NCBI GenBank assembly: GCA_022825385.1
Contig: JAJDWX010000015.1
Location: forward strand, 1 to 64,000
Reading direction: 5' to 3'
From: Rhodothermales bacterium
Lineage (GTDB): Bacteria; Bacteroidota; Rhodothermia; Rhodothermales; VXPQ01
DNA length: 64,000 bases
In this document: positions 37,423 through 45,727 of the stretch, one piece after another
Layout: the number at the start of each line of letters is the position of its first letter
Position numbering within the stretch: position 1 is the stretch's first letter
The notes under the pieces: generated by a model
What the model was told of the DNA's origin: nothing
Seen by the model: the letters and a program-made list of their open reading frames with translations, nothing else
Database searches by the model: none
Position numbers and translations under genes: made by a program

Positions 37423-37506
37423 CGCCGGCAAGCCGCGCAACGGGACCCTGCGGCTCCCGGACGAAAGCGATTATCTTCTGCGCGCAAAGCGCACAAACAC
37501 GACGCC

Positions 37507-38850
37507 ATGCAAACGAATATCCATTCAATCAGCGAAGTAACCCTCGACCTTGAGATCGAAGCCGCGGCGGAAGACCTTGCGTCCGACTTCAACGCCGCCC
37601 TGCGCCGCCAGCGCGCCCGCACGGAAATGAAAGGCTTCCGCCCCGGCAAGGTCCCCCTGCATCTCGTCAAAAGAATCCATGGAGAAGAGCTCGCCAGTCT
37701 GCTTGCCCACAACAAGGTGATGGAGACGTTCCACGCGGAAATCGTCGACAAAGGGGAATACGACGTGATAGGCCGCCCCATGCTTACGTCGCTGGAGTAT
37801 GAAATGGACGGCGACCTGCGCGCCGTGGTCCGGTTTGGAATCCGGCCCGACATCGCGCTCAAGGATTTGTCCCGCGAAAAAATCCTGCGCTTCCAGCGCG
37901 AGGTTACGGACGAGTACCTGGCGGAAAACATTATGCGATATCGGAAGGCGCACGCTACGCTCGTTCCGCTCGAAGACGAAGCAATCACGGAGGATTTTCA
38001 GGTCGTCCTCGATATGCAGCGCCTGGACGACGCTACCGGCGCGCCCGTCATCGGAGAGAAGGAGGAGGGCGTAACCTTTTTCATGGACCAAAGAAGTCTG
38101 CTCAAAGAGATTCGGGAAGCCGTTCTGGGCAAACGGGCCGGGGAAACCTGCGTGGTGGAACTTCCCCCCGAAGAAGGCGCCGAGGGCCCTGCGCGGCGGT
38201 ACGAGGCCACGATTCGGGAAACGTCGCGGCGGGACCTGCCCGACCTCGACGACGCGTTCGCAGAAGAGATCACGAACGGGCGCATCGCTTCCCTGGACGA
38301 ATGGAAAGACGAACTGCGCGAAGAACTCGTCGAACGGGCGAACGAACGAAAGCAAAGATTGCTTGCCGAAAATATGGTCGAACGCATACTGGAATTGCAC
38401 GACATACCCGTCCCCGAATCGGCGGTGGAACTGCACCTGGACGATTTTCTCGACTCCGTGAAAAGAAACCGCGGCGGCAAGTTCCCGGAGCATTTCGACG
38501 TGCAGGCGTTCAGGGAATCGCAGCGCGAGCTGGCGGCCCGGCACGCCAAGTGGGACTTGCTCCGCGACGCGTATATCGAGCAGGAGCAACTGGAAGTAAC
38601 CGAGGACGACCTGGACGACTGGTTCGACCAAGCCGCCGCAGAGCACGAGGGGATCTCTGGCGAAGCGCTGCGACGGTACTACGAACGCATAGGCGACATC
38701 GAAAAAGTCCGGGGGAGCCTGTTGCATCAGAAATTTTTCGCCCGCCTCGCCGAAATGTTCGAGATCGAAGACCGGGTCGAGGACGATGCCAACGAACAGG
38801 CAGTGGATCCGACGTCTCCGGGCCGATCCCGGATATTGCTCCCGACGTGA
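37507..38850 (+). CDS. tig: Trigger factor (ribosome-associated chaperone)
   Basis: Folding chaperone at the ribosome exit with peptidyl-prolyl isomerase activity. In 447 residues it has the N-terminal ribosome-binding domain with the signature [19 protein letters not shown], a central FKBP-like domain that is quite diverged, and a helical C-terminal domain ending in an acidic tail ([13 protein letters not shown]). Length is normal. clpP follows 104 nt downstream, the common tig-clpP order. Confidence 0.93.
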   Translation: MQTNIHSISEVTLDLEIEAAAEDLASDFNAALRRQRARTEMKGFRPGKVPLHLVKRIHGEELASLLAHNKVMETFHAEIVDKGEYDVIGRPMLTSLEYEMDGDLRAVVRFGIRPDIALKDLSREKILRFQREVTDEYLAENIMRYRKAHATLVPLEDEAITEDFQVVLDMQRLDDATGAPVIGEKEEGVTFFMDQRSLLKEIREAVLGKRAGETCVVELPPEEGAEGPARRYEATIRETSRRDLPDLDDAFAEEITNGRIASLDEWKDELREELVERANERKQRLLAENMVERILELHDIPVPESAVELHLDDFLDSVKRNRGGKFPEHFDVQAFRESQRELAARHAKWDLLRDAYIEQEQLEVTEDDLDDWFDQAAAEHEGISGEALRRYYERIGDIEKVRGSLLHQKFFARLAEMFEIEDRVEDDANEQAVDPTSPGRSRILLPT

Positions 38851-38953
38851 GTATCCTGCGCGCCGATCGAAAACGTCCGCGGCGGAACTCCCTTCCGGGG
38901 ATACGGTAGCATCGTCCCCCGCAGTCTCTCATCCCGCAATCCCCTCGTCGTAC

Positions 38954-39649
38954 ATGGTAGAAGATTTCGTCAAGTTCGCGAAGGACCTCTCGGTTCCGAG
39001 CAGCATATACAGCGGCCCTTTTCGCGAGGATTCCATCGCGACCCTCGTGCCGATCGTCGTCGAACAAACAAACCGGGGCGAGCGCGCCTACGACATTTTC
39101 AGCCGATTGCTGAAAGAACGCATCATCATCCTTGGAACGCCGGTGAGCGACCAGATTGCGAACCTTGCGGTCGCGCAACTGCTGTACCTGACGAGCGAGG
39201 ACTCCGAGCGGGACATCAACATGTACATCAACTCGCCGGGGGGCGTCATCTACAGCGGGCTGGCCGTTTACGACACCATGCAATGGGTCAACGCCCCGAT
39301 CGCCACGACGTGCGTGGGGCTTGCCGCGTCCATGGGGGCGATCTTGCTGGCCGCCGGAGCGCCCGGCAAGCGCGGGGCCTTGCCCAATTCCCGCATCATG
39401 ATGCACCAGCCGCTGGGCGGCGCGCAAGGGCAGGCGTCCGACATTGAAATCCAGGCCAAAGAAATTATTCGCCTGAAGCGGTTATTGTACGAAGTGCTTG
39501 CCCGGCACACGAACAAGTCGATGGAGCAAATCGAACACGACGCGGACCGGGATTACTGGCTCAGCGCCCAGGAAGCCAAAGACTATGGCGTCGTGGACAA
39601 TGTGCTGGACCGCCAGCAGATGGCGAAAGACGCCGACGCGCAGAAATAA
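38954..39649 (+). CDS. clpP: ATP-dependent Clp protease proteolytic subunit
   Basis: Serine peptidase that degrades proteins delivered by ClpX/ClpA. The 231-residue protein has the family core [40 protein letters not shown], catalytic serine in [14 protein letters not shown], catalytic histidine in [17 protein letters not shown] and [18 protein letters not shown] near the end. ATG 38954 was chosen because the upstream frame to 38786 does not align. The mature N-terminus is preceded by a short leader ([17 protein letters not shown]). Confidence 0.95.
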   Translation: MVEDFVKFAKDLSVPSSIYSGPFREDSIATLVPIVVEQTNRGERAYDIFSRLLKERIIILGTPVSDQIANLAVAQLLYLTSEDSERDINMYINSPGGVIYSGLAVYDTMQWVNAPIATTCVGLAASMGAILLAAGAPGKRGALPNSRIMMHQPLGGAQGQASDIEIQAKEIIRLKRLLYEVLARHTNKSMEQIEHDADRDYWLSAQEAKDYGVVDNVLDRQQMAKDADAQK

Positions 39650-39719
39650 GCGCCGCGAAATGCCTCCGCGTCGGGATACGGGAAGAGACGCCGGAAAAAG
39701 ACACCGGAAATATATTGCG

Positions 39720-39792
39720 TACCGCGTACGGGATTCGAACCCGTGTTACCAGCGTGAGAGGCTGGCGTCCTGAACCCCTAGACGAACGCGGC
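39720..39792 (-). tRNA. tRNA-Glu (anticodon CTC)
   Basis: On the minus strand a 73-nt cloverleaf is visible. The acceptor is GCCGCGT paired with ACGCGGT (one G-U), with discriminator A. The D-arm is TCGTCTAGGGGTTCAGGAC. The anticodon stem CCAGC/GCTGG has the loop CTCTCAC, so the anticodon is CTC (Glu). The T arm is CGGGTTCGAATCCCG. CCA is not encoded. It lies between clpP and the isomerase gene. Confidence 0.95.
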
Positions 39793-39938
39793 GGACAGCG
39801 GGCGATAGCCGGAAAAACCATACTGCCGTAACGACCGTCGCCAGACCGCCTGCAACGCAAACCCGCCTGAAGAGTTTCAGAAAGCGCCAGCGAGCGCCTT
39901 GCGCCCGCCTGCCGCATCCCTTACGAATCGCACCGATC

Positions 39939-41003
39939 ATGAACGCTCCTTTCCTGTCTTTCGTCCGCTCTTTTTTCGCGCCGGTTCGCGTTGGCGCCGT
40001 CCTGGGCTCCCTGCTTTTGCTTGCCGCCTGCGGATCCGGCGAGGAAACGTCCGCCCAGACCGGGGAGGGGGCCTACGTTATGGGCGAACCCTTGTCCGAC
40101 CCCGCGCTTGCGGTCGTCGTACAGTCCGAATTCGGAACGGACACGCTCTTTACGCAAGCCTTCGAGGAGCAAGCGCTGTCCATGGCGATGCAATTCGGCA
40201 TTATGGCCAATCCGGACGAAATGAACCGCCTTCGCACAGGCATCGTGGAAGAATTCGTGCTGTTGCGGCATTTGATTTTCGGCGAAGCGGCTCGGCTCGG
40301 CCTTGTCGCCACGGCAGAGGACCTGGACCGGCAAATGCAGCAAGTCCGGGCGCAATTTCCCGAAGAGGAAGCGTATCGGCAGGCCCTGGCGCGGGATAAA
40401 CTGACGGAAGAAACGCTCCGCGAGCAGATCCGCGACGACGTCACGCAGCGCAAGCTTATCGAACATCTTGCGGACAACGCCGAAGAACCCGATCCCGAAG
40501 CCATTGAGGCGTTCCTTGAAGAGCGGGCCGAGGAAGTGCGGGCGTCGCATATTCTGTTCATTCCTCCGCCGGGCGCAACCGACGCGCAGAAAGATTCCAC
40601 CCTGAAACAGGCCGAAGCGGTGCTGGACAGCGTTCGCGCCGGCGCGGACTTCGCAGCCATGGCCCGCCTGCATTCGCAGGGACCTTCGGGGCCTGCCGGG
40701 GGCGACCTGGGCTTTTTTAACCGGGGAGATATGGTGGCGCCTTTCGAAGAGGCCGCCTATGCCCTCAGCGATTCCGGGGACGTAACGCAAGCGCCCGTCG
40801 AATCGGATTTCGGGTACCACCTCATCCGATTGACCGGGCGCCGCGCCGCCACGCCCATGGATTCCTCCGTGGTCCGTCAGCGGATCCTGCGGGAACGCCA
40901 GCGAGACGCCGTCGAAGAGGGGATCAGTCAGCTTCGCGCCCGCGCAACCGTGCGCCTCAACCCGGACGTAGCGGACGTCGATCTGAACGCAACCGGAGAA
41001 TAG
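39939..41003 (+). CDS. Parvulin-type peptidyl-prolyl isomerase, lipoprotein (SurA/PrsA-like)
   Basis: A 354-residue exported folding factor. The signal peptide ends in a lipobox LLLLAAC (cysteine at residue 31), so it is a lipoprotein. An N-terminal helical chaperone region (about 60-195) has a SurA-like arrangement. One parvulin domain follows (about 200-300) with RASHILFIPPP, FAAMARLHSQGPSGPAGGDLGFFNRGDMVAPFEEAAYAL and SDFGYHLIRLTGR. It probably helps outer-membrane protein maturation at the periplasmic face. Confidence 0.9.
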   Translation: MNAPFLSFVRSFFAPVRVGAVLGSLLLLAACGSGEETSAQTGEGAYVMGEPLSDPALAVVVQSEFGTDTLFTQAFEEQALSMAMQFGIMANPDEMNRLRTGIVEEFVLLRHLIFGEAARLGLVATAEDLDRQMQQVRAQFPEEEAYRQALARDKLTEETLREQIRDDVTQRKLIEHLADNAEEPDPEAIEAFLEERAEEVRASHILFIPPPGATDAQKDSTLKQAEAVLDSVRAGADFAAMARLHSQGPSGPAGGDLGFFNRGDMVAPFEEAAYALSDSGDVTQAPVESDFGYHLIRLTGRRAATPMDSSVVRQRILRERQRDAVEEGISQLRARATVRLNPDVADVDLNATGE

Positions 41004-41022
41004 CGCGGCGCAGCCCGTATTC

Positions 41023-41511
41023 TTACCGCAGCGCGTCGCTGTCGTGGCGGCGCATCAGGATGTGCGGGATGCCGACTTCTTCGAAGGGGTCGCCGACGGT
41101 ATCGAAGCCAAGGGACCGGTAATACGCTTCAAGGCGCAGCTGCGCATGGAGCAGGTATTCTCCCAGTCCGGCCCGGCGGGCGTCTTCGATCACCCAGGAG
41201 ACCAGCGCCTTGCCGTATCCCTTCCCCCGGTATTCTTTCAGCACGGCAAAACGCTCCAGCCTTGCCGTGGGACGCTGTTCGTAGGCTATCAGCCGCCACC
41301 TCGCCGCCGCCATCGGTACGCCGTCCACGGAGCCCAGCACATGGCGGCTGATCTCTTCGTACTTGTCCCATTCCAGTTCGCACGGGCAGTTTTGCTCTTC
41401 GATAAAGACGCGGGTGCGAATGGCTTTCACGGCTTGCCATTCCTTGCTGCCTCGGTATGCGATGCAGACGGCCATGGCGCCGCGCACTGTATCGGTATAA
41501 GGAGAATTCAT
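41023..41511 (-). CDS. GNAT-family N-acetyltransferase (ElaA-like)
   Basis: A 162-residue acetyltransferase. It has AAARWRLIAY, then RLERFAVLKEYRGKGYGKALVSWVIEDARRAG, which is the acetyl-CoA pyrophosphate loop (RGKGYG). The AQLRLEAYYRSLGF segment and the C-terminal IPHILMRR are GNAT motif B. The acceptor is unknown; ElaA is the closest pattern I recognise. The start could also be the ATG at 41475. It converges with the PPIase gene and has a strong inverted repeat between it and the next gene. Confidence 0.85.
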   Translation of the reverse strand: MNSPYTDTVRGAMAVCIAYRGSKEWQAVKAIRTRVFIEEQNCPCELEWDKYEEISRHVLGSVDGVPMAAARWRLIAYEQRPTARLERFAVLKEYRGKGYGKALVSWVIEDARRAGLGEYLLHAQLRLEAYYRSLGFDTVGDPFEEVGIPHILMRRHDSDALR

Positions 41512-41644
41512 GGGTTTGCTTAAAAAAATAAGGTGAAACCGGGGGCTTCGGTATAGATTAGTGTACTATCCTGCCTGTATTTGTTTCTTTTGTAGATGCG
41601 AAAATATTATGAAGGCGCGAAACACTCGACCGAATCGCCGCCTT

Positions 41645-41689
41645 CCTAAAAAATTAAGGCGACGAAATTCATCGATTTAATTTTTTAGG
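41645..41689. terminator. Perfect 13-bp inverted repeat at the island edge
   Basis: CCTAAAAAATTAA (41645-41657) and its exact reverse complement (41677-41689) flank a 19-nt loop. The right arm contains the stop codon of the TOPRIM-like gene. Read from that gene it forms a hairpin of A/T-rich type with no downstream T-run. It may end transcription of the accessory pair or mark its edge. Confidence 0.5.
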
Positions 41690-42335
41690 CGCCCGGTTTG
41701 AACTCGTTTCCGGCGCCGGGCGGGACGGGCGCCGGGTCTGCTTCGCGCCGCGTCCACTTTCCAAAGACGATGCGCAGGCTTTCCACAAAGCGTCCAAGCG
41801 ACTTGTCCGCCCGCGCAGCACGGTCCATGTCCATCTTGCGCACGATGTCTTCTGCGTATTCAATGCCGCCAAGTATAGGCGACGCCCCCGTCGCCCGTAT
41901 CGCTTCGACAAGCCTGCGCTTGTAGCGGTTCCTCTCGCATTTTTGATCGGGTGGCGAGCAGCCTTGCCCAAAAACGGCCTTGAAGGCAGCGCCATCCAGC
42001 AGGAGCCAGCGTTCTATATGCGGATCGGGAATGGCGTAGACGATATGCGCAGGGAAATCTCGCCTTGCCGCTTGGCCCGCCACTTCCTTCGCGCGTTCAT
42101 TCAATCCCTTGCAGTTGGCGTCCGTGGCCACCAGGATCAAATCAGGGAAGCCGCCTTGACGCTCGATATCTCCCAGATATTTCCTGAATTCTCCGACTAC
42201 CTGGGCATAGCCGCCGGTTGCATTGCGCCATTCCGAACGCACTTCGAGTTCGAATTCTTCCGCAATCCGGCTTACGAGCGCGCCAATAATTTGCCTGTGC
42301 GCATCGTCTTCCACGAAGAAGGCGATCTCAAGCAT
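41685..42335 (-). CDS. DUF4276/TOPRIM-like protein, partner of the adjacent ATPase
   Basis: A 216-residue protein. It starts MLEIAFFVEDDAHRQIIGALVSRI (an acidic strand, as in OLD-type TOPRIM folds), has FPDLILVATDANCKGLNERAKEV (a Asp-containing strand) and AHIVYAIPDPHIERWLLLD, the pattern of DUF4276 where a PxxExWLL segment follows. TOPRIM-type partners of ABC ATPases are nucleases in several phage-defence systems. The ATG overlaps the ATPase gene stop by 8 nt, so the two are translationally coupled. The C-terminal third is unassigned. No named system is claimed. Confidence 0.6.
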   Translation of the reverse strand: MLEIAFFVEDDAHRQIIGALVSRIAEEFELEVRSEWRNATGGYAQVVGEFRKYLGDIERQGGFPDLILVATDANCKGLNERAKEVAGQAARRDFPAHIVYAIPDPHIERWLLLDGAAFKAVFGQGCSPPDQKCERNRYKRRLVEAIRATGASPILGGIEYAEDIVRKMDMDRAARADKSLGRFVESLRIVFGKWTRREADPAPVPPGAGNEFKPGA

Positions 42336-43650
42336 CGAAATCCCCCCGTAAAATCCGCTGCGATATCGACGCATCCTCCGCTTCGTCGGAAAGCGCCCGA
42401 TCGATATCCGCTTTCCGTCCCAGCGGCCCTGTCGGACCCCAGGTTGACGCGGGATCGATCCGGGTGACGCCCTCGCGCCGCCGGACGGCAAACAAGGAGC
42501 CATAAGGAAGCAAATTGGGCAAAATCGGCGAATGCGTGGTGACGATGTATTGGGTTTGCTGCAGGCTTTGTTGCGTTTTCAGCAGTTCCGCAATAAGCTG
42601 GATGCGCCGGGGATGTACGCCGTTCTCCGGCTCTTCGAATCCTACGAGCGCTGGCGTTTCCCGGGCTCCGGCCAGGGCCAGTAGTCCAAGCATGCGCAAC
42701 GTCCCGTCCGAGAGTACGCGGGCAGGCATGGCCACGCCCCCTTCGCGCAAGTGCAATTCGGCCTCGCCAAAATCGTTAACGCCCACGTCAATCCCGTCGA
42801 TGTTCGGCATGAGGGTGTGCAGCGCTTTCTCGATGCCCTGGAATCGGTGCGGATCCGTGGCCTTGAGCGTATTCAGAAAGGCTGCCAGCTCTTCGCCCAT
42901 CAAGCCAATGTGGCGCACTTCCTTGACCGGCGTGGCGGCGCGCATGCGTTCGCGAGGCTCGAAGTAGAAAAACAACCAGCTTTCCAGTTCGCGGCGAGCC
43001 GCGGTAACATGCGGATAATGCGGCGGGTAATGCGGCATCGACAGAATGCTGCGATCCAGAAAACGATCATAGTACGTTGGATGCGCCTGGCCTTCGAGCC
43101 GCAGATGTATTTTTTCGCCCTCCCGTCCGAAGAATGGCCTGCGCGTACCCTTGGGCTCGCCTTTGTTATTGAGCGCGGTCAGGGATTCGTCGGCCACGCG
43201 GAGCGTGCCGGACTTCGGCAACATTTCCACCTCGATGCGGTAGCGCAAGTCTCGTTCGCGCACTTGCGGCAACCGCTCCTTGCCGCTTGCAGGAACCGGC
43301 GCGTCGCGGCCCGGACGCCGCATGTCCCGTATTTCCTGATTCACGGCGGAAACCACCGGATCCGAAAGATGCAGATCGGCTTCGAAAGAAAACCTCAGTT
43401 CGTCTCTGGAGACGAGTTCCTTGAGCCCGCCTGTCCCCATTGCGAACGATTCGAGGGGTTTTCCCCGGTACGACGAATCAAAGGCGTCCTTCAGCGTTTT
43501 GCTGGCGCCCAGCCTGGACAACAATTGCAGCGCATCGAGAAAATTACTCTTGCCGGCGGCATTCGGGCCAAAAAGCACGGTAAGGGGTTTGATGCGAGCC
43601 TCTACGTCCAGAAGGGATTTGTACCCTGTAATTCGAATACGGTTTAGCAT
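42328..43650 (-). CDS. ABC-type ATPase (AAA_21/RecF-like), probable defence component
   Basis: A 440-residue SMC/RecF-like ATPase. It has GYKSLLDVEARIKPLTVLFGPNAAGKSNFLDAL (Walker A GPNAAGKSN at about 30-38) and LSDGTLRMLGLLAL, the signature motif region with LSDG. Walker B is in LVGFEEPENGVHPRR, and the switch histidine in YIVTTHSPI. The middle inserts a coiled or regulatory region. Similar proteins pair with TOPRIM partners (AriA/AriB type). The start at 43650 was chosen over an upstream frame to 43833, which is not supported and runs through repeat copy C. Confidence 0.85.
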   Translation of the reverse strand: MLNRIRITGYKSLLDVEARIKPLTVLFGPNAAGKSNFLDALQLLSRLGASKTLKDAFDSSYRGKPLESFAMGTGGLKELVSRDELRFSFEADLHLSDPVVSAVNQEIRDMRRPGRDAPVPASGKERLPQVRERDLRYRIEVEMLPKSGTLRVADESLTALNNKGEPKGTRRPFFGREGEKIHLRLEGQAHPTYYDRFLDRSILSMPHYPPHYPHVTAARRELESWLFFYFEPRERMRAATPVKEVRHIGLMGEELAAFLNTLKATDPHRFQGIEKALHTLMPNIDGIDVGVNDFGEAELHLREGGVAMPARVLSDGTLRMLGLLALAGARETPALVGFEEPENGVHPRRIQLIAELLKTQQSLQQTQYIVTTHSPILPNLLPYGSLFAVRRREGVTRIDPASTWGPTGPLGRKADIDRALSDEAEDASISQRILRGDFDA

Positions 43651-43707
43651 GCCTGTGCTCCGGTTTCGTTTCGCCGCATCCCGCAGCGATCTTGCAGATA
43701 CAGTATA

Positions 43708-43775
43708 AGATACGCTGATCAAAACCGCTTCGCTCAGCGCGTTACTGTTGCATGTCAAGGATGTCATGCTTGCAT
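43708..43775 (-). repeat. 68-bp dispersed repeat, copy C (inverted)
   Basis: Reverse complement of copy B at about 54 of 68 positions; the right half (from GCGCTGAGCGAAGCGG) is nearly identical. It lies in the divergent gap between the ATPase gene (minus) and the cysteine desulfurase gene (plus). Read on the minus strand, TTTG and a TATCTGCA box are 19 nt apart, so it could be the promoter of the ATPase-TOPRIM pair. Confidence 0.75.
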
Positions 43776-43923
43776 TGGTTGCAACGAGCAGAAAAATCGT
43801 AGATTCGGTGCGTAGCGTACGTGTGGGGGACATATAGCCTTCCGGATGCGTTACAGGATAGCATGCTCCTTGATCCCTCGTCCGTCAACCGCGCAGCAAG
43901 CGCTTGGCCCGCGCTCCGCAAGG

Positions 43924-45090
43924 ATGGCTATGAAAGGCGTCGTTTACCTTGATTACAATGCGTCCACGCCCGTAGACGAACGGGTCCTGCGGGCTATGCT
44001 GCCCTGGTTTCGCGAGCAGTACGGCAATCCTTCGAGCCAGGGCCATCCGTTGGGCTGGGCGGCGGAGGAAGCGTGCGAACAGGCCCGGGAGCAAGTGGCC
44101 GCCGCCCTGCGCGCGGAGCCGGGGGAGATCGTGTTCACCTCCGGCGCTACCGAAGGAGCCAATGCGGCCATCAAGGGCGTAGCGGAGACGTATCGGTCCC
44201 GGGGACGGCACCTTGTTACCGCGCAGACCGAGCATCAGGCCGTCCTCCGCGCCCATCGCGCCCTGGAGCGAAAGGGCTACGAAGTCGCCTACCTGCCGGT
44301 GGACGGCGGCGGACGCATCGATCCGCGCGCGCTGGAAAACGCCCTGCGCGACGACACGATACTCGTTTCCGTGATGTGGGCGAACAACGAGACGGGCGTC
44401 ATCCAGCCCATGGAGCGCCTTTCGGAAATAGCCCGCGCCCGGGGCGTATTGTTCATGACGGACGCCACCCAGGCGGCGGGCAAGATTCCCGTTCATGCCC
44501 CGCTGGCGGACTTGCTTGTCTGCTCGGCGCACAAGTTCTACGGCCCGAAGGGCGCGGGGGCCTTGTATGTCCGCCGTCGGGACCCCCGCGTCCGCCTCGC
44601 GCCGCTTCTGGACGGCGGCGGCCACGAAAACGGGCGCCGCTCGGGTACGCTGAACGTGCCCGGCATTGTGGGGATGGGCCAGGCCCTTGAAATCGCTTGC
44701 CGGGAAATGGAGGATTTCGGCGAGCGCATGGAGCGCCTGCGAAGTCGCCTGGAGCGTCGTCTGCTCCAGCTCCCCGGCGCGTACGCGAATGTGCCGCCGC
44801 AGATCTCTCGCCTGCCGCAAACGTCCAGCATCCGGTTCGAAGGCGTCCGGGGCGCGAAGCTCATGGCGGCCTGCCGCAACCTCGCTTTTTCTGCCGGGAG
44901 CGCCTGTTCCAGCGGGCGCGGCGAACCGAGCCATGTGCTGCGGGCCATGGGCCTGTCGGGCGAACAAGCCCTGTCCACGCTGCGTATCAGCCTTGGACGG
45001 TTTACCACGGAGGAAGAAACAGACCGCGCCGCCGACCAGATCGGAGCTGCCGTCCAGGCCGCCGGTCGCGCCGCCACGCCTTCCGCCTGA
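43924..45090 (+). CDS. Cysteine desulfurase (NifS/IscS class)
   Basis: PLP enzyme that takes sulfur from cysteine for Fe-S clusters and thio-modified RNA. In 388 residues it has VYLDYNASTPVDERVL, TSGATEGANAAIKG, TEHQAVLRAH, SVMWANNETGVIQP, the lysine in SAHKFYGPKG (PLP aldimine), GRRSGTLNVPG and the sulfur-accepting cysteine segment FSAGSACSSGRGEPSHVL. Several ATG codons occur in-frame; 43924 is used, with 43930 an alternative. DUF2480 follows after 31 nt, a pairing I recall from Bacteroidota Fe-S gene neighbourhoods. Confidence 0.93.
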   Translation: MAMKGVVYLDYNASTPVDERVLRAMLPWFREQYGNPSSQGHPLGWAAEEACEQAREQVAAALRAEPGEIVFTSGATEGANAAIKGVAETYRSRGRHLVTAQTEHQAVLRAHRALERKGYEVAYLPVDGGGRIDPRALENALRDDTILVSVMWANNETGVIQPMERLSEIARARGVLFMTDATQAAGKIPVHAPLADLLVCSAHKFYGPKGAGALYVRRRDPRVRLAPLLDGGGHENGRRSGTLNVPGIVGMGQALEIACREMEDFGERMERLRSRLERRLLQLPGAYANVPPQISRLPQTSSIRFEGVRGAKLMAACRNLAFSAGSACSSGRGEPSHVLRAMGLSGEQALSTLRISLGRFTTEEETDRAADQIGAAVQAAGRAATPSA

Positions 45091-45121
45091 CGGCTTCTGT
45101 CCGGCACACATCCTTTTCCGC

Positions 45122-45727
45122 ATGGAATCGATTTCGGGAAATATCGTAAATCGCGTAGCCCAGAGCGACCTGGTCACGTTCGACCTCGAAGACCTGTGGG
45201 ACCAGCGGCCCGTCGCGGAATTCGACCTGGCCCCGTTCCTGTTCCGGGAGATGGTCCTGCGCGAAAAGGACTTCCGGGCCAGCATGAAGGCACTCGACTG
45301 GGCGCAATACGCAGATTCCCATGTGGCCGTCTTTTGTTCGGCGGATGCGATCATTCCCACCTGGGCGTGGATGCTCGTCGCCTCGAAACTGGAGCCCGTT
45401 GCGCGCTCCGTGGCCCTTGGGCGTCGGGAAGACCTGATTCGAGAGCGCTTCGCGCGCGCCCTGGAATCCCTGGACTGGTCTCGCTACGAAGGCAAACCGG
45501 TGGTGGTGAAGGGATGCGGCAGCGACGTCGTACCGCCTGCCGCCTACCTCTTGGCCACCGCCAAGTTGCAGCAGGTGGCCGCAAAGTTGATGTACGGCGA
45601 GGCGTGTTCGTCCGTGCCGTTGTGGCGCAAGCCGCGCAGCGCGCCCGCCACGTTACCCGCCACATTACCCGATGCGGGAAAGCCCCAGCCCCCGGTTCCC
45701 GTACGCAGCGTAGAGATGCTCCCGTAG
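45122..45727 (+). CDS. DUF2480 family protein
   Basis: A 201-residue protein of a Bacteroidota-type family without known biochemistry. It has the recognisable VNRVAQSDLVTFDLEDLW, KDFRASMKALDWAQYADSHVAVFCSADAIIPTWAWM and VVVKGCGSDVVPPAAYLL, ending KLMYGEACSSVPLWRKPR. Family members sit near iron-sulfur assembly genes, and the cysteine desulfurase here fits that. Its last 63 nt overlap the convergent recG 3' end, and the C-terminal tail is proline-rich and variable. Confidence 0.85.
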   Translation: MESISGNIVNRVAQSDLVTFDLEDLWDQRPVAEFDLAPFLFREMVLREKDFRASMKALDWAQYADSHVAVFCSADAIIPTWAWMLVASKLEPVARSVALGRREDLIRERFARALESLDWSRYEGKPVVVKGCGSDVVPPAAYLLATAKLQQVAAKLMYGEACSSVPLWRKPRSAPATLPATLPDAGKPQPPVPVRSVEMLP

